Below the pieces are notes generated by a model. That model was given only the letters and a program-made list of their open reading frames with translations, was not told the origin of the DNA and did not search any database. The position numbers and the translations under genes are program-made. From contig JAEXFD010000012.1 in assembly GCA_023400405.1 (NCBI GenBank), forward strand, positions 1 to 28,841: a stretch of 28,841 bases of DNA. The letters are read 5' to 3'. This document shows positions 1-7,748 of the stretch, in pieces. The DNA is from Pseudomonadota bacterium (GTDB taxonomy: Bacteria > Pseudomonadota > Alphaproteobacteria > Sphingomonadales > Sphingomonadaceae). How positions within the stretch are numbered: position 1 is the stretch's first letter; every line of letters starts with the position of its first letter.

Positions 1-97
1 GCCCGCTCCCCCACCCGGCCACCCATAGAATACTGCCGTTGGGTGGCCGGGTGGGGGAGCGGGCCGGTGCCGCTTCCGCGAAGCCAAAAGCAATGCT
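1..97. repeat. Composite palindromic repeat, copy A (cut by the window edge)
   Basis: Bases 1-24 and 41-64 form a perfect 24-bp inverted repeat (GCCCGCTCCC... against ...GGGAGCGGGC) around a 16-base loop. The outer right arm continues to about 97 in diverged form. The loop (22-38) is nearly the reverse complement of the loop in copy B (9704-9721), 16 of 18 bases by eye, so the two copies are members of one family in opposite orientations. The left outer arm lies outside the window. The neighbouring gene starts at 93, inside the degenerate right end. Confidence 0.85.
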
Positions 98-512
98 GAC
101 GGTGATCGGGGGCGGCGTGGCCATCGCCGGGCTGTGCCTGGCGCTCGCCGCACGCGGCTGGGCCCAGCCGATCCTCCACGCCCGCGCGGCGCTCGGCATC
201 ACCTTGTGCACCGGCCTGTTCCTGCTGGTCTCGAGCGAAGCCCCACTCCGCGCCGTCCGCAGCCACGTCCCCGCCCCGCCGGGCCCGCCGCCCGGCTGGA
301 TGGTCTTCTGGGCGCTGTCCAAGCTCGGCTGGACCGTCGCCGCCCTGCTCCTCGCCGCGCTCGCCGTCGCCGAGAAGCTGGCAGCACGAGGCCCCGGCCT
401 CGCCCTCCCCGCGCTGCTCCTGCTGCTGGTCCTCTACGCCGCCTGGTTCCTCTACGGCCGCACCGCCGCCAACATCGCGGAGATCGTCCGGCGCTGGCCC
501 CGCAAGGGCTGA
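93..512 (+). CDS. Small hypothetical membrane protein (139 aa)
   Basis: The function is not recognised. The protein is mostly hydrophobic. A first membrane segment covers about residues 1-22 (MLTVIGGGVAIAG...), a second about 30-47, a third about 70-92 and a fourth about 100-120, with a short basic tail ending RRWPRKG. A Pro-rich loop (PAPPGPPPGW) lies in the middle. I chose the ATG at 93 because the longer frame from a TTG at 39 only translates the palindromic repeat (GGRVGERAG...), which is unlikely to be native. The start lies within the diverged outer arm of that repeat, so the repeat may have replaced the original 5' region. It converges on the beta-lactamase gene, with a repeat pair between them. 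I am fairly sure it is a gene and have no basis for a role. Confidence 0.65.
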   Translation: MLTVIGGGVAIAGLCLALAARGWAQPILHARAALGITLCTGLFLLVSSEAPLRAVRSHVPAPPGPPPGWMVFWALSKLGWTVAALLLAALAVAEKLAARGPGLALPALLLLLVLYAAWFLYGRTAANIAEIVRRWPRKG

Positions 513-522
513 CACAGCCCCT

Positions 523-616
523 CCGTTCGCCCTGAGCTTGTCGAAGGGGCAGTTCTTCTCTCTGCCCGCCGGCCCAAGAACAGGACCGCCCTTCGACAGG
601 CTCAGGGCGAACGGGG
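523..616. repeat. Inverted pair of REP-like repeats (GTTCGCCCTGAGC type)
   Basis: Two copies of a roughly 26-base repeat face each other. The left one (523-549) starts CCGTTCGCCCTGAGCTTGTC and the right one (588-616), read on the minus strand, carries the same sequence with one change in the core (TTG to CTG). They can fold into one large hairpin with about 38 bases between the arms. This type of repeat is very common between genes in sphingomonads. It lies between the convergent stops at 512 and 639, a position suited to a bidirectional terminator or mRNA-stabilising stem. Confidence 0.85.
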
Positions 617-638
617 GAGAGGGGCCGAACGCGAGTCC

Positions 639-1445
639 CTACCCCGCCAATCCCCCAATCTCCGCGATGAGCGCATCCCGCATCTGCCGCCCGCCATAAT
701 CCTTCACCCCCTCGCCCGCCCCGAACCGCGCGAACGCCACGCGCCGCCGGCCCTTCGCCGCCCAGCCGATAAACCAGCCGAGATACCGCCCGTCCGGCAG
801 CGCCCCGCTCCCGGTCTTGCCATGCACCGCCCAGCCTCCGGCGCCGTCGAACAGCGGAATCACCGCCTCCGTCTTGGCATGCGCCGCCGCCGAGACCAGC
901 CGGTGCGCCAGCATCCGCCGCACGAACGCCACCTGCTCCTCCACCGAGATCGCCAGCGAGCTCCCCAGCCACGCCCGGGTCAGCCCGTTCGCCTTGCCCG
1001 GATCGCCGCTCAGGTCGCGATTGCCGTAGCCGAAGCGATCGACATAGGCCTGGAAGCGCCGCATCCCCAGCCGCCGCGTCAGCTCCTGCGAATACCAGAC
1101 CACCGAGACCTTCTCCCACGAAGTCGGATCAGTCCGCTGCCGCTCCTCGGCGCGATGCGCCTGGTCGCGCGCCGGATCATAGTCCCAGGCCGGATGGTGC
1201 GCGTCCGTCAGGATGCCGCTGTCGAACCCCATCAGTGCCAGCGGCACCTTGAAGGTCGAGCAGGGCGAGAAGCGCGTCGTGCAGTCGCCCGAGCGATGCA
1301 GCGCCGCCCCGCTCGCCAGATCCGCGACCAGCGTCGCGCGGATCGCCCCCGGCGCCGCCAGCGCGCCCCGCAGGGGCAATCCCGCCGCCACGGCCCCCGC
1401 CCCCAGCAGGAACCCCGTCCCGAACGTCCGCCGATCCACCTTCAT
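639..1445 (-). CDS. Class D (OXA-type) beta-lactamase with a Tat signal
   Basis: A periplasmic serine beta-lactamase that hydrolyses beta-lactam antibiotics (268 aa). The class D landmarks appear in order: STFK at 63-66 with the acylating serine and carboxylatable lysine, SVV at 114-116 (the SxV motif), YGN at 140-142, the conserved Trp at 159 (AWLGSSLAIS), and KTG at 210-212 followed by YLGWFIGW. The N-terminus MKVDRRTFGTGFLLGAG is a twin-arginine signal, ending near ALAAPG at about 31. The start at 1445 is supported by GGAGGA about 8 bases upstream; the longer form from 1478 would bury the signal. It is transcribed divergently from an AmpR-type regulator, with a 106-bp gap holding a LysR-style dyad, so beta-lactam-inducible expression is likely. 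The substrate range cannot be read from sequence. Confidence 0.93.
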   Translation of the reverse strand: MKVDRRTFGTGFLLGAGAVAAGLPLRGALAAPGAIRATLVADLASGAALHRSGDCTTRFSPCSTFKVPLALMGFDSGILTDAHHPAWDYDPARDQAHRAEERQRTDPTSWEKVSVVWYSQELTRRLGMRRFQAYVDRFGYGNRDLSGDPGKANGLTRAWLGSSLAISVEEQVAFVRRMLAHRLVSAAAHAKTEAVIPLFDGAGGWAVHGKTGSGALPDGRYLGWFIGWAAKGRRRVAFARFGAGEGVKDYGGRQMRDALIAEIGGLAG

Positions 1446-1461
1446 CGCTTCGTCCTCCGCC

Positions 1462-1480
1462 AATTGCGGGGACAGCAATT
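1462..1480. promoter_or_regulatory. Candidate AmpR/LysR operator between bla and ampR
   Basis: A perfect dyad, AATTGC-N7-GCAATT, with T1465 and A1477 separated by 11 bases: the T-N11-A pattern expected of LysR-family binding sites. It lies 17-35 bases upstream of the beta-lactamase start and is the only clear dyad in the 106-bp divergent region. Its closeness to the bla start is unusual for an activating site, so it might be a repressing or autoregulatory site instead. Confidence 0.5.
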
Positions 1481-1551
1481 ACGGCGCCCCGCACCCCCAG
1501 GACAAAGGATCAAAGCTGGCGGGAGCCATGAGTTTTTCTTATGGATGTGCG

Positions 1552-2445
1552 ATGGTCCGCCCGCATCTCCCGCTCAACGCGCTCCGCGCCTTCGAGGCTT
1601 CGGCCCGGCATCTGAGCTTCACGCGCGCCGCGATCGAGCTCTGCGTCACCCAGGCGGCGATCAGCCATCAGGTCAAGGGCCTGGAGGACCGGCTCGGCAC
1701 CCCGCTGTTCCGCCGCCTGCCCCGCGGCCTGGCGCTCACCGACGAGGGCCAGGCGCTGCTCCCCGCGCTCGAGGACAGTTTCGACCGCATCGCCGAGCTG
1801 GTCGAGGGCATCGCCAGCGGCAGCGCCGCGCAGCTGCTCTCGGTCGCCGCGGTCGGCACCTTCGCCACCGGCTGGCTGCTCCCGCGCCTCCCCGCCTTCC
1901 ACACCGCCCATCCGCGCATCGACTTGCGCCTGTTCACCAACAACAACCGCGTCGATCTCGCGGGCGAGGGGCTCGACTATGCGATCCGCTTCGGCGCCGG
2001 CGCCTGGCACGGCACCGAGGCGCTGCCGCTGATCGAGACCCCGCTCACCCCGCTGTGCAGCCCCGCCCGCGCCGCCGGCCTCCGCGATCCCGCCGACCTG
2101 CTCGGCCAGCCGCTGCTCCGCTCCTATCGTGCCGACGAATGGCCGCGCTGGTTCGCCGCCGCCGGCCTCGCCGCGCCGACCCTGCGAGGCCCCGTCTTCG
2201 ACACGTCGCTCGCCCTCGCCGAAGCCGCCGCCCAGGGCCATGGCATCGCCCTCGCCCCGCCCGCCATGCTCCGCCGCTGGCTCGACACCGGCACGCTGGT
2301 CCGCCCCTTCGCGCACCAGGTCGTCACCGGCCGCTACTGGCTCACCCGCCTCCAGACCCGCGCCGAGAGCCCGGCGATGGCGGCGTTCCGGGAGTGGCTG
2401 ACGGCCGAGATTGCGGGCGCTCCGCCCCCTTCTGTGCCCGCCTAG
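1552..2445 (+). CDS. ampR: AmpR-like LysR-family regulator of beta-lactamase
   Basis: A cytoplasmic transcription factor of 297 aa. The opening (VRPHLPLNALRAFEASARH, then LSFTRAAIELCVTQAAISHQ) is the winged HTH of AmpR almost word for word, and the rest follows AmpR through the effector domain (VGTFATGWLLPRLPAF, GLDYAIRFGAGAWHGTEALP, LLRSYRADEWPRWF, FDTSLALAEAAAQGHGIALAP). In known AmpR proteins this domain senses muropeptides or UDP-MurNAc-pentapeptide and switches the divergent bla gene. Here the divergent partner is a class D enzyme rather than the classical class C or A. I chose the ATG at 1552 because AmpR proteins begin MxRxxLPLN; an in-frame ATG at 1528 has GGGAG only 2 bases away. Its TAG stop overlaps the stop of the convergent VWA gene (2442-2445). 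Confidence 0.92.
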   Translation: MVRPHLPLNALRAFEASARHLSFTRAAIELCVTQAAISHQVKGLEDRLGTPLFRRLPRGLALTDEGQALLPALEDSFDRIAELVEGIASGSAAQLLSVAAVGTFATGWLLPRLPAFHTAHPRIDLRLFTNNNRVDLAGEGLDYAIRFGAGAWHGTEALPLIETPLTPLCSPARAAGLRDPADLLGQPLLRSYRADEWPRWFAAAGLAAPTLRGPVFDTSLALAEAAAQGHGIALAPPAMLRRWLDTGTLVRPFAHQVVTGRYWLTRLQTRAESPAMAAFREWLTAEIAGAPPPSVPA

Positions 2446-3584
2446 CGGACGGCGTCGGCCGCCGCGTTGATCGTGTCCCGCGACCGCGCTTCGTCCCCCT
2501 CCAGCCGTTCGCGATAGCGTTTCAGCCGCAGCTGCATTGCGTCGTGCCGCTGCTTCATCAGCGCCTGGGCCGTGCTCGCAAAGGGCAGCGGTTCGTGCCG
2601 AAGCGACCGGGAGGAAAGGTCGTTGCTCATCCGAAGGGTTTCGCTGCTGGCGATGTTGCTGACGCACAGCGTCGCGCTGCTGAGCGCGTTCGATGTCCGC
2701 AGGGCATTCATCGAGAGGGCGTTGCTCTGGCGCAGGACATTGAAGGACTGGCGATTGGATTCGCGCACCCGCTCGAGCGTCCGGTCGTAATCGGCGCGGC
2801 TGTTGACGTTCACGAAATCGCCGCCGCCCGCATCGGAGACGGCCTTCAGCGCCGCCGCTTCGCCGGAGGGAAGGCCGAAGCCGATAATGTTGACGATCGC
2901 CCGGGTCGCGCCGCCGTTGATCCGCCGCGCGACCGCCACCGGATCGCCCCCGCACGTCTCCTCCCCGTCCGACACGACATAGATGACCTGCTCGCCCGGG
3001 GTAGACGAGCGGGCGAGCAGCGCCTCCGCCTTGGCGAGGCCGGCGGCAAGCGGCGTCCAGCCCACCGCGCGGATCCGCGAGACGGCGGCCCCCATCCGCG
3101 CGCGATCGTTCGACATGGGCGCGAGAAGGTCGACGCCCGCGCAGGACTTGGCCTTGCCCGCCGCGCTATTGTCGCCCTGCTGCCCGAAGACGAGCAGCGA
3201 GGCCTCCACCGAGGGCGGCAGTCCGTCGAGGAAGCGCGTCGCGGCATCCCGGGCGAGATCGAGCTTGGTCTGGCCGCCGATCCGCCCCGCCATCGATCCC
3301 GATCCGTCGATCGCCACGACGACGCGCACCGGCGGGACGCGCGGCGGCCGGCCGTCGCCCGTCCGCGCCTGCAGCGCCGGCGCTGACAGGCCAACCTCCG
3401 AGAAGCAGCGATCCGGATTGTCCGTGGTGAACTGGCCGACATAGGCGCGCGCCTGCTCGGCCTCGCTTGCGCTCACGCCGTTCAGCGCCGCCGAGGCGCC
3501 GTTGCCGCCATCGCCGGAACCGCCGCCGCATCCGCACAGCGCCAGTGCGAGCAGGCCGGAAGCGCAGCGAAGAGCGATGTCCAT
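2442..3584 (-). CDS. VWA-domain lipoprotein with an 11-residue C-terminal repeat
   Basis: 380 aa. The N-terminus (MDIALRCASGLLALALCGCGG) is a lipoprotein signal, probably lipidated at Cys19, followed by a Gly/Ser linker. Residues about 85-270 form a von Willebrand A domain with a complete metal site: DGSGS at 93-97, Thr177 (GWTPLAAGL) and Asp206 (VVSDGEE). Such domains bind protein ligands through a divalent cation. After it, Ser-Asn pairs recur exactly every 11 residues (276, 287, 298, 309, 320) in the pattern LRxSNxLSxxx, followed by a charged helix (LRLKRYRERLEGDEARSRD). The ATG at 3584 was chosen because the ORF upstream lacks signal-like sequence; GGGG lies about 9 bases ahead. The partner is unknown. 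Its stop codon overlaps that of ampR. Confidence 0.8.
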   Translation of the reverse strand: MDIALRCASGLLALALCGCGGGSGDGGNGASAALNGVSASEAEQARAYVGQFTTDNPDRCFSEVGLSAPALQARTGDGRPPRVPPVRVVVAIDGSGSMAGRIGGQTKLDLARDAATRFLDGLPPSVEASLLVFGQQGDNSAAGKAKSCAGVDLLAPMSNDRARMGAAVSRIRAVGWTPLAAGLAKAEALLARSSTPGEQVIYVVSDGEETCGGDPVAVARRINGGATRAIVNIIGFGLPSGEAAALKAVSDAGGGDFVNVNSRADYDRTLERVRESNRQSFNVLRQSNALSMNALRTSNALSSATLCVSNIASSETLRMSNDLSSRSLRHEPLPFASTAQALMKQRHDAMQLRLKRYRERLEGDEARSRDTINAAADAVR

Positions 3585-3667
3585 CGAGAATGCCCCATCA
3601 GGATGACCGACGAAGCCCAAACGGTCGAAACCGCCGGCAGGTCCACCGGCAAGGCCGCGAGGGGACG

Positions 3668-4258
3668 TCAGGCCGGGGCCGAACCCGGCACCCGCGCTTC
3701 GATCAGCAGTGCCGCAGCGATCTCACGATAATAGCCGCAGGTCTCCAGCAGCTGTGCGGCGTCCGGCTGGAGCTCCCCGCCCACGGCCACGCGCAGCAGC
3801 GTCCCGCCCGCCGCCGCCGGCCAGCCGATCGTCATCATGCCATCGCCGCGCGCATCGCCGCGCCGCACGTGCCCGCCGCAATGGAACAGGCAGTCGCGCG
3901 TGCGCCCCAGCGCCGTCAGCCGCGCATGGTCGCCGTCCGGCACGCCCAGCAACGCGCGCAGCCGCGCCAGCTTGTTGGCGGTATTGCGCTCGCCGCGCGG
4001 CAGTCCGATGCAGTGCCGCGCCGCCAGCGCATCGATCAGCAGGTTGAGAAACCGGTCGAGCTCGCGCAGCCCATTGCCGATCACCTTGGCGCGATAGCGG
4101 CCGGCAATCGCACGCGCGGGCGCCGCGCCGCTGCCCAGCCCCAGGCCAAGGAAATGCGACCCCCGATCCAGCGTCGCCAGCGCGCGATCGACGTCGCCGG
4201 TGGCCCCGATCGCGAGGCCGGGGCGGGCCATGGCGGGATCGTCGATGCGATCGGTCAC
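3668..4258 (-). CDS. HEPN-like protein coupled to the methyltransferase
   Basis: 196 aa, starting at a GTG whose last bases overlap the TGA of the upstream methyltransferase (GTGA), a strong sign of coupled translation. The protein is largely helical (LRELDRFLNLLIDALAAR; ANKLARLRALL). Residues 121-126 read R-D-C-L-F-H, which fits the Rx4-6H signature of HEPN domains, including the polar residue after the Arg; Arg119 would give the Rx6H alternative. HEPN proteins are commonly RNases in toxin-antitoxin, abortive-infection and restriction-linked systems. The role is inferred from this one motif and the context, so it could instead be an accessory factor of the restriction system. A separate frame from 4681 that reads through the methyltransferase is a shadow upstream of this start. 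Confidence 0.6.
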   Translation of the reverse strand: MTDRIDDPAMARPGLAIGATGDVDRALATLDRGSHFLGLGLGSGAAPARAIAGRYRAKVIGNGLRELDRFLNLLIDALAARHCIGLPRGERNTANKLARLRALLGVPDGDHARLTALGRTRDCLFHCGGHVRRGDARGDGMMTIGWPAAAGGTLLRVAVGGELQPDAAQLLETCGYYREIAAALLIEARVPGSAPA

Positions 4259-6645
4259 TGCGGCAGGAAGCCCAGCGCATAGACCATCGGGCGCAGCTTC
4301 GCGGTCAGCGCCGCATAGGCGGCCTTGAACGGATCGAAGTTGGTCAGCTCGGTATCGCCATAGGCTTCGAGCGCGCGGCGGATCTGATACCAGCCGGCAT
4401 CGGGCCGCCCGAGCTTGTATTCGTCGCGGATCTTGTGGGGGAAGCGGGTGGCATGGAAGCGTGCCCACAGCGTGCGCCCCGCGTCGAGCACCGCCCGCGC
4501 CTCGGGCGAAAAGGCCATGCCGGCCATGTGGCGGGTCATGAAGTCGCTCTCGAACCGCCCCTTCGCGCCGACCTCGGCTTCGGTGAACGGAATGAAGTGA
4601 TTGACGAGGCTCCAGTCGCGATCGTTCCAGTGCAGCCCGTCGGCCCCGGCGGTCAGGTTCTTCCCGGCGAACAACATCCATACGAGGCAGTCGGATTGGA
4701 ACTCGTCAGTCAGTGGCTGCGACGGCTGAAGGAATTGGTCGTTATGATTTTGCCAAGTATGTGGTGCCAACAAGCGTACCGCAAACACAACCGCGGCTTG
4801 CCACAGGTTCGACTGCGTCAGCCAGATGCCGCCGCCGTTACCCCCCGTGAATATCGAGGATGTAATTAGCGTCTCTTGCCCAGCGTGTTGTAGATCATTG
4901 TTGCTAGCATACAGATACCCAAGCGCTCCACTAAGTTGCCGCTTCGGCCGCGGGTTACGAGCAACTGTTAAAGCGTTCGATAGCGGCAGGGCTGGGCCGC
5001 CCTTGGCGCTAACTTTCGACATCCATACATTCAGTAGGCAAGAGGCTGGTCGAACCGCGTAAACCTTCTCGCCGATCAGCGCCCCGGATCGATCAAGCAC
5101 GTTGGTTGTAATGTCGCCGAGCGGCACCCCATTGGCCTGGTCCCATACCAAAAAGCCGATCGGAAAATTGCCCGTCAGCCCGTCAAATGCGCGGTTGTGC
5201 ACTACAAATCCGCCTAGGTACTGAGCTTGCCAAAGGCGGCGAAAAGGTTCGAAATTCGGGGCGTTTACATATTTGAGTGTGCTGAACATTGCCAGGGTTG
5301 CGCTGGGCAGCTCCCGGCGAATACGAATGAGAAACTGGGTGAACAACTCCTTGCTTGCGTAGCCGACATTCATTTGACGCATCCAAGCGTTGATGCGGGT
5401 CTTCTCGATTCCGATCTTGTTCTCATCGCCCTTGCCAATGCCTGATCCACTCTCCGCATAAGGCGGATTGATCAGAACCAGGATCGGCTTGGCGCCCCTC
5501 TTGCCCTCGCGCGCATCCGCGATCGCCTGGCGCAACGCCATCGGCAGCTTGTTCGACAGGCCGTAGTCGATCTCGCCGAAATCGGTGACGTCGTCGTTGA
5601 GATAGTCGTACTGGAAAATCTCCGCCCCCGCGAAGGCGGGGTTCGATCTCATGATCGTCACGTCCGCCTGGTCGAGCGTCGACATGAAGACGTTGCGCAA
5701 ATTGCTGTGCTTGGCCTCCAGATTGCCCACGCCCGCGCACATGTCCCACACCAGGTAACGGTCCTGCCAGTTCTCGCCCAGCGTGGCGCGCAGCTGGTCA
5801 TAGGCTTTGTCGACGATGTGCAGCGGCGTGTAATAGGCGCCCTTGAACTTCTGCTCGTCCACCGGGAGCAGGCTGTCGCGCCGTTCGAGCAAATAATGGC
5901 GGTGCTTCTGCTCGGGCGGGCGGTGATAGATCGCCCAGAAATTGCGATAGCCGCGGTCGCTCGCCAGTTCGTAGGTCTGGCCGTTGAGCAGGAAGGTCGG
6001 CCCGTCCGCCGTCATCAGCAGCCGCGCGGGCAGGTTGTGCATCGCCTCGTGCTCGCCGTCATGCATGATGTCGGCGAAGAACAGCACGGCATAGTCCGCC
6101 TGCGCCTTCACGCCCAGCTCCTCGCCGATCATCGAGACCCAGCGATCGAACACCTGGCGCAGATTGTCGGGGGTGATCGGCGTGCGGATGATCCGGCGCT
6201 GCCGGATCGCGTCCTTCACCGCGCGGATGAAGGCCGCCTCGTCATGCGCGATTTCATATTCGACGATGTGCGTCTGGACATAGGGCGCGATCTGCGCACC
6301 CAGCTCCTTGCCCGCCCCCGATCCCGATTTCGGCCAGGCGATGCTCTTGTCGTCGAGCAGCGGCAGCGCCTTTTCGGTCGGCATGATCGCCGCCTTGTCC
6401 CGATCGATCACGGCCAGGAAGGCGGGGATCGGCTCGCCCCGCTTCTTCGCCGCGCGGACGTAGAACATCAGCTGCGCGAACATGACGATCGGCGGCGTCG
6501 AAACCGCCTTCGCCTCGAACCACACTTCCTGCGTCTGGATATCGACCAGGTTCTTGGAAACGCCCTTGAGGCCCAGCGCCGAAATATAGGCGTCCTTGAC
6601 GTCTTCCTCGGTGCGCGCGGCGGCAAGCGCCTGTGCCAAAGTCAT
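4255..6645 (-). CDS. Fused nuclease/N6-adenine DNA methyltransferase (type IIG-like)
   Basis: 796 aa. The methyltransferase core is clear: KGAYYTP at about 268-274 (motif X), WDMCAGVGNLE at about 300-310 (motif I, S-adenosylmethionine binding) and INPPYAESGSG with NPPY at 393-396 (motif IV, N6-adenine type). Near the N-terminus lie D35, E44-A-K46 and, in MFAQLMFYV, Q58xxxY62. This D...ExK...QxxxY arrangement resembles PD-(D/E)xK nucleases, so one chain may both cut and methylate, with the C-terminal half as target-recognition region. GC content drops sharply just after NPPY (about 4690-5457). The ATG at 6645 was preferred; a TTG at 6648 precedes it and the ribosome site is weak. It forms an operon with the HEPN-like gene. 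If the nuclease site is inactive, it would be a solitary or BREX-like methyltransferase. Confidence 0.82.
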   Translation of the reverse strand: MTLAQALAAARTEEDVKDAYISALGLKGVSKNLVDIQTQEVWFEAKAVSTPPIVMFAQLMFYVRAAKKRGEPIPAFLAVIDRDKAAIMPTEKALPLLDDKSIAWPKSGSGAGKELGAQIAPYVQTHIVEYEIAHDEAAFIRAVKDAIRQRRIIRTPITPDNLRQVFDRWVSMIGEELGVKAQADYAVLFFADIMHDGEHEAMHNLPARLLMTADGPTFLLNGQTYELASDRGYRNFWAIYHRPPEQKHRHYLLERRDSLLPVDEQKFKGAYYTPLHIVDKAYDQLRATLGENWQDRYLVWDMCAGVGNLEAKHSNLRNVFMSTLDQADVTIMRSNPAFAGAEIFQYDYLNDDVTDFGEIDYGLSNKLPMALRQAIADAREGKRGAKPILVLINPPYAESGSGIGKGDENKIGIEKTRINAWMRQMNVGYASKELFTQFLIRIRRELPSATLAMFSTLKYVNAPNFEPFRRLWQAQYLGGFVVHNRAFDGLTGNFPIGFLVWDQANGVPLGDITTNVLDRSGALIGEKVYAVRPASCLLNVWMSKVSAKGGPALPLSNALTVARNPRPKRQLSGALGYLYASNNDLQHAGQETLITSSIFTGGNGGGIWLTQSNLWQAAVVFAVRLLAPHTWQNHNDQFLQPSQPLTDEFQSDCLVWMLFAGKNLTAGADGLHWNDRDWSLVNHFIPFTEAEVGAKGRFESDFMTRHMAGMAFSPEARAVLDAGRTLWARFHATRFPHKIRDEYKLGRPDAGWYQIRRALEAYGDTELTNFDPFKAAYAALTAKLRPMVYALGFLPQ

Positions 6646-6749
6646 CAAAGGTCGTGGCCCCGTTTCGCGTTCGAAGACAAGGCTGACAGCTATAGGGTCG
6701 TTTCGATGATTGGCGATAGCGGAGCGCAGATTTTGGTTCGCGCTTCAAT

Positions 6750-6776
6750 ATTGTAGCATCTTCTGCAAGCGTGCAA
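6750..6776 (-). promoter_or_regulatory. Possible promoter of the restriction-modification/HEPN operon
   Basis: Read on the minus strand, TTGCAC (6771-6776) and TACAAT (6750-6755) resemble -35 and -10 boxes, but the spacer is only 15 bases. The -10 box is good (5 of 6). It would give a leader of about 100 bases before the start at 6645. The surrounding 6646-6785 is AT-richer than the flanking genes. Confidence 0.3.
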
Positions 6777-6788
6777 TTGTGCCGCCCC

Positions 6789-7739
6789 TCACCCCATCGC
6801 CACCGCATCAACCGCATCCTCTCGCTTTTCCGGCCGGATGTAGATCGAGCTGATCTTGGGCTCGCGCGCCTTCAGCTTGTGTTCGATCTGCTCGACCAGG
6901 CTCTCCGCCTCGCCCATCGGCAGCGTGTCGGCGAAGTCGGCGCTGATCGCCACGAAGATGCGGTCGGGCGCGGTGTGGATCGTGCGGACATGGTTGACGG
7001 CGGTGATCAGCGGCTCGGCCTCGAGCTGGGCGCGGATGTCCGCCACCATGCGCGGGTCGGCGCGCTCGCCGATCAGCAGCCCCTTGGATTCGCGCGCCAG
7101 CAGCGTCGCCACGCCGGCCAGGATCACGCCGATCGCGATCGAGGCCCAGCCGTCGATCCGCGCGTCGTTCCAATGATGGCTGGCCCACACGCCGATGCCG
7201 GCGACGATCAGCCCGGCCAGCGCCGCCGAATCCTCGAACAGCACGATGAAGGTCGCCGGGTCCTTCGATTCCTTGATCGCCTGCCACCAGTGCAGCTCGC
7301 CCTTGGCCGCCGCGAACTCGCGCATCGCGATCCACCAGCTCGTGCCCTCCAGCGCGAAGGCGATGGCGAGGACGATGTAGTTGACCAGCGGGTCGAGCAG
7401 CGGCTCGGGCGCTTCGATATGCTTCCAGCCCTCATAGACCGAGACGCCGGCGCCGAGCCCGAAGATCAGGATCGCGACGACGAACGCCCAGAAATAGAGT
7501 TCGCGGCCATAGCCGAAGGGGTGGTTCTTGTCTGGCGGGCGCCTGGCGCGGCCCTGGCCGTAGAGCAGGAGCGCCTGGTTGCCGGTATCGACCAGGCTGT
7601 GCACCCCCTCGGTGAGCATCGAGGAGGAGCCGGTGATCGCGGCCGCCACGAACTTGGCGACCGCGATCCCCAGATTGGCGAGGAGCGCCGCGTACAGGAC
7701 GATGTTTGCGCGCCATCCCGACGCCGGCGAAGCCCCCAT
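6789..7739 (-). CDS. Cation diffusion facilitator family metal exporter
   Basis: 316 aa inner-membrane protein that would export divalent metals (Zn, Co, Fe or Mn; the ion cannot be assigned) in exchange for protons. There are six hydrophobic segments, beginning with IVLYAALLANLGIAVAKFVA. The metal site in helix 2 is visible as EGVHSLVDTGNQ (H...D). Helix 5 carries FEDSAALAGL, where the usual HxxxD is replaced by ED, a variant I associate with ZnT9-like members. The HPFGYGRE motif follows helix 2. A cytoplasmic C-terminal domain (about 220-300) ends the protein. The start at 7739 lies 10 bases after the stop of the small upstream gene, so the two are probably cotranscribed. Confidence 0.88.
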   Translation of the reverse strand: MGASPASGWRANIVLYAALLANLGIAVAKFVAAAITGSSSMLTEGVHSLVDTGNQALLLYGQGRARRPPDKNHPFGYGRELYFWAFVVAILIFGLGAGVSVYEGWKHIEAPEPLLDPLVNYIVLAIAFALEGTSWWIAMREFAAAKGELHWWQAIKESKDPATFIVLFEDSAALAGLIVAGIGVWASHHWNDARIDGWASIAIGVILAGVATLLARESKGLLIGERADPRMVADIRAQLEAEPLITAVNHVRTIHTAPDRIFVAISADFADTLPMGEAESLVEQIEHKLKAREPKISSIYIRPEKREDAVDAVAMG

Positions 7740-7748
7740 CGCGTCGGC

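Noticed and set aside
39..92. TTG start for the first membrane protein
   Set aside because: It only translates the palindromic repeat and has no ribosome site.
822..3386. An 854-codon open frame antisense to bla and overlapping ampR and the VWA gene
   Set aside because: Arg/Pro-rich nonsense composition with no domain; it crosses three well-supported genes. High GC makes long false frames.
4259..4681. Upstream extension of the HEPN-like frame
   Set aside because: It runs in another frame through the methyltransferase; the GTG overlapping the stop is the natural start.
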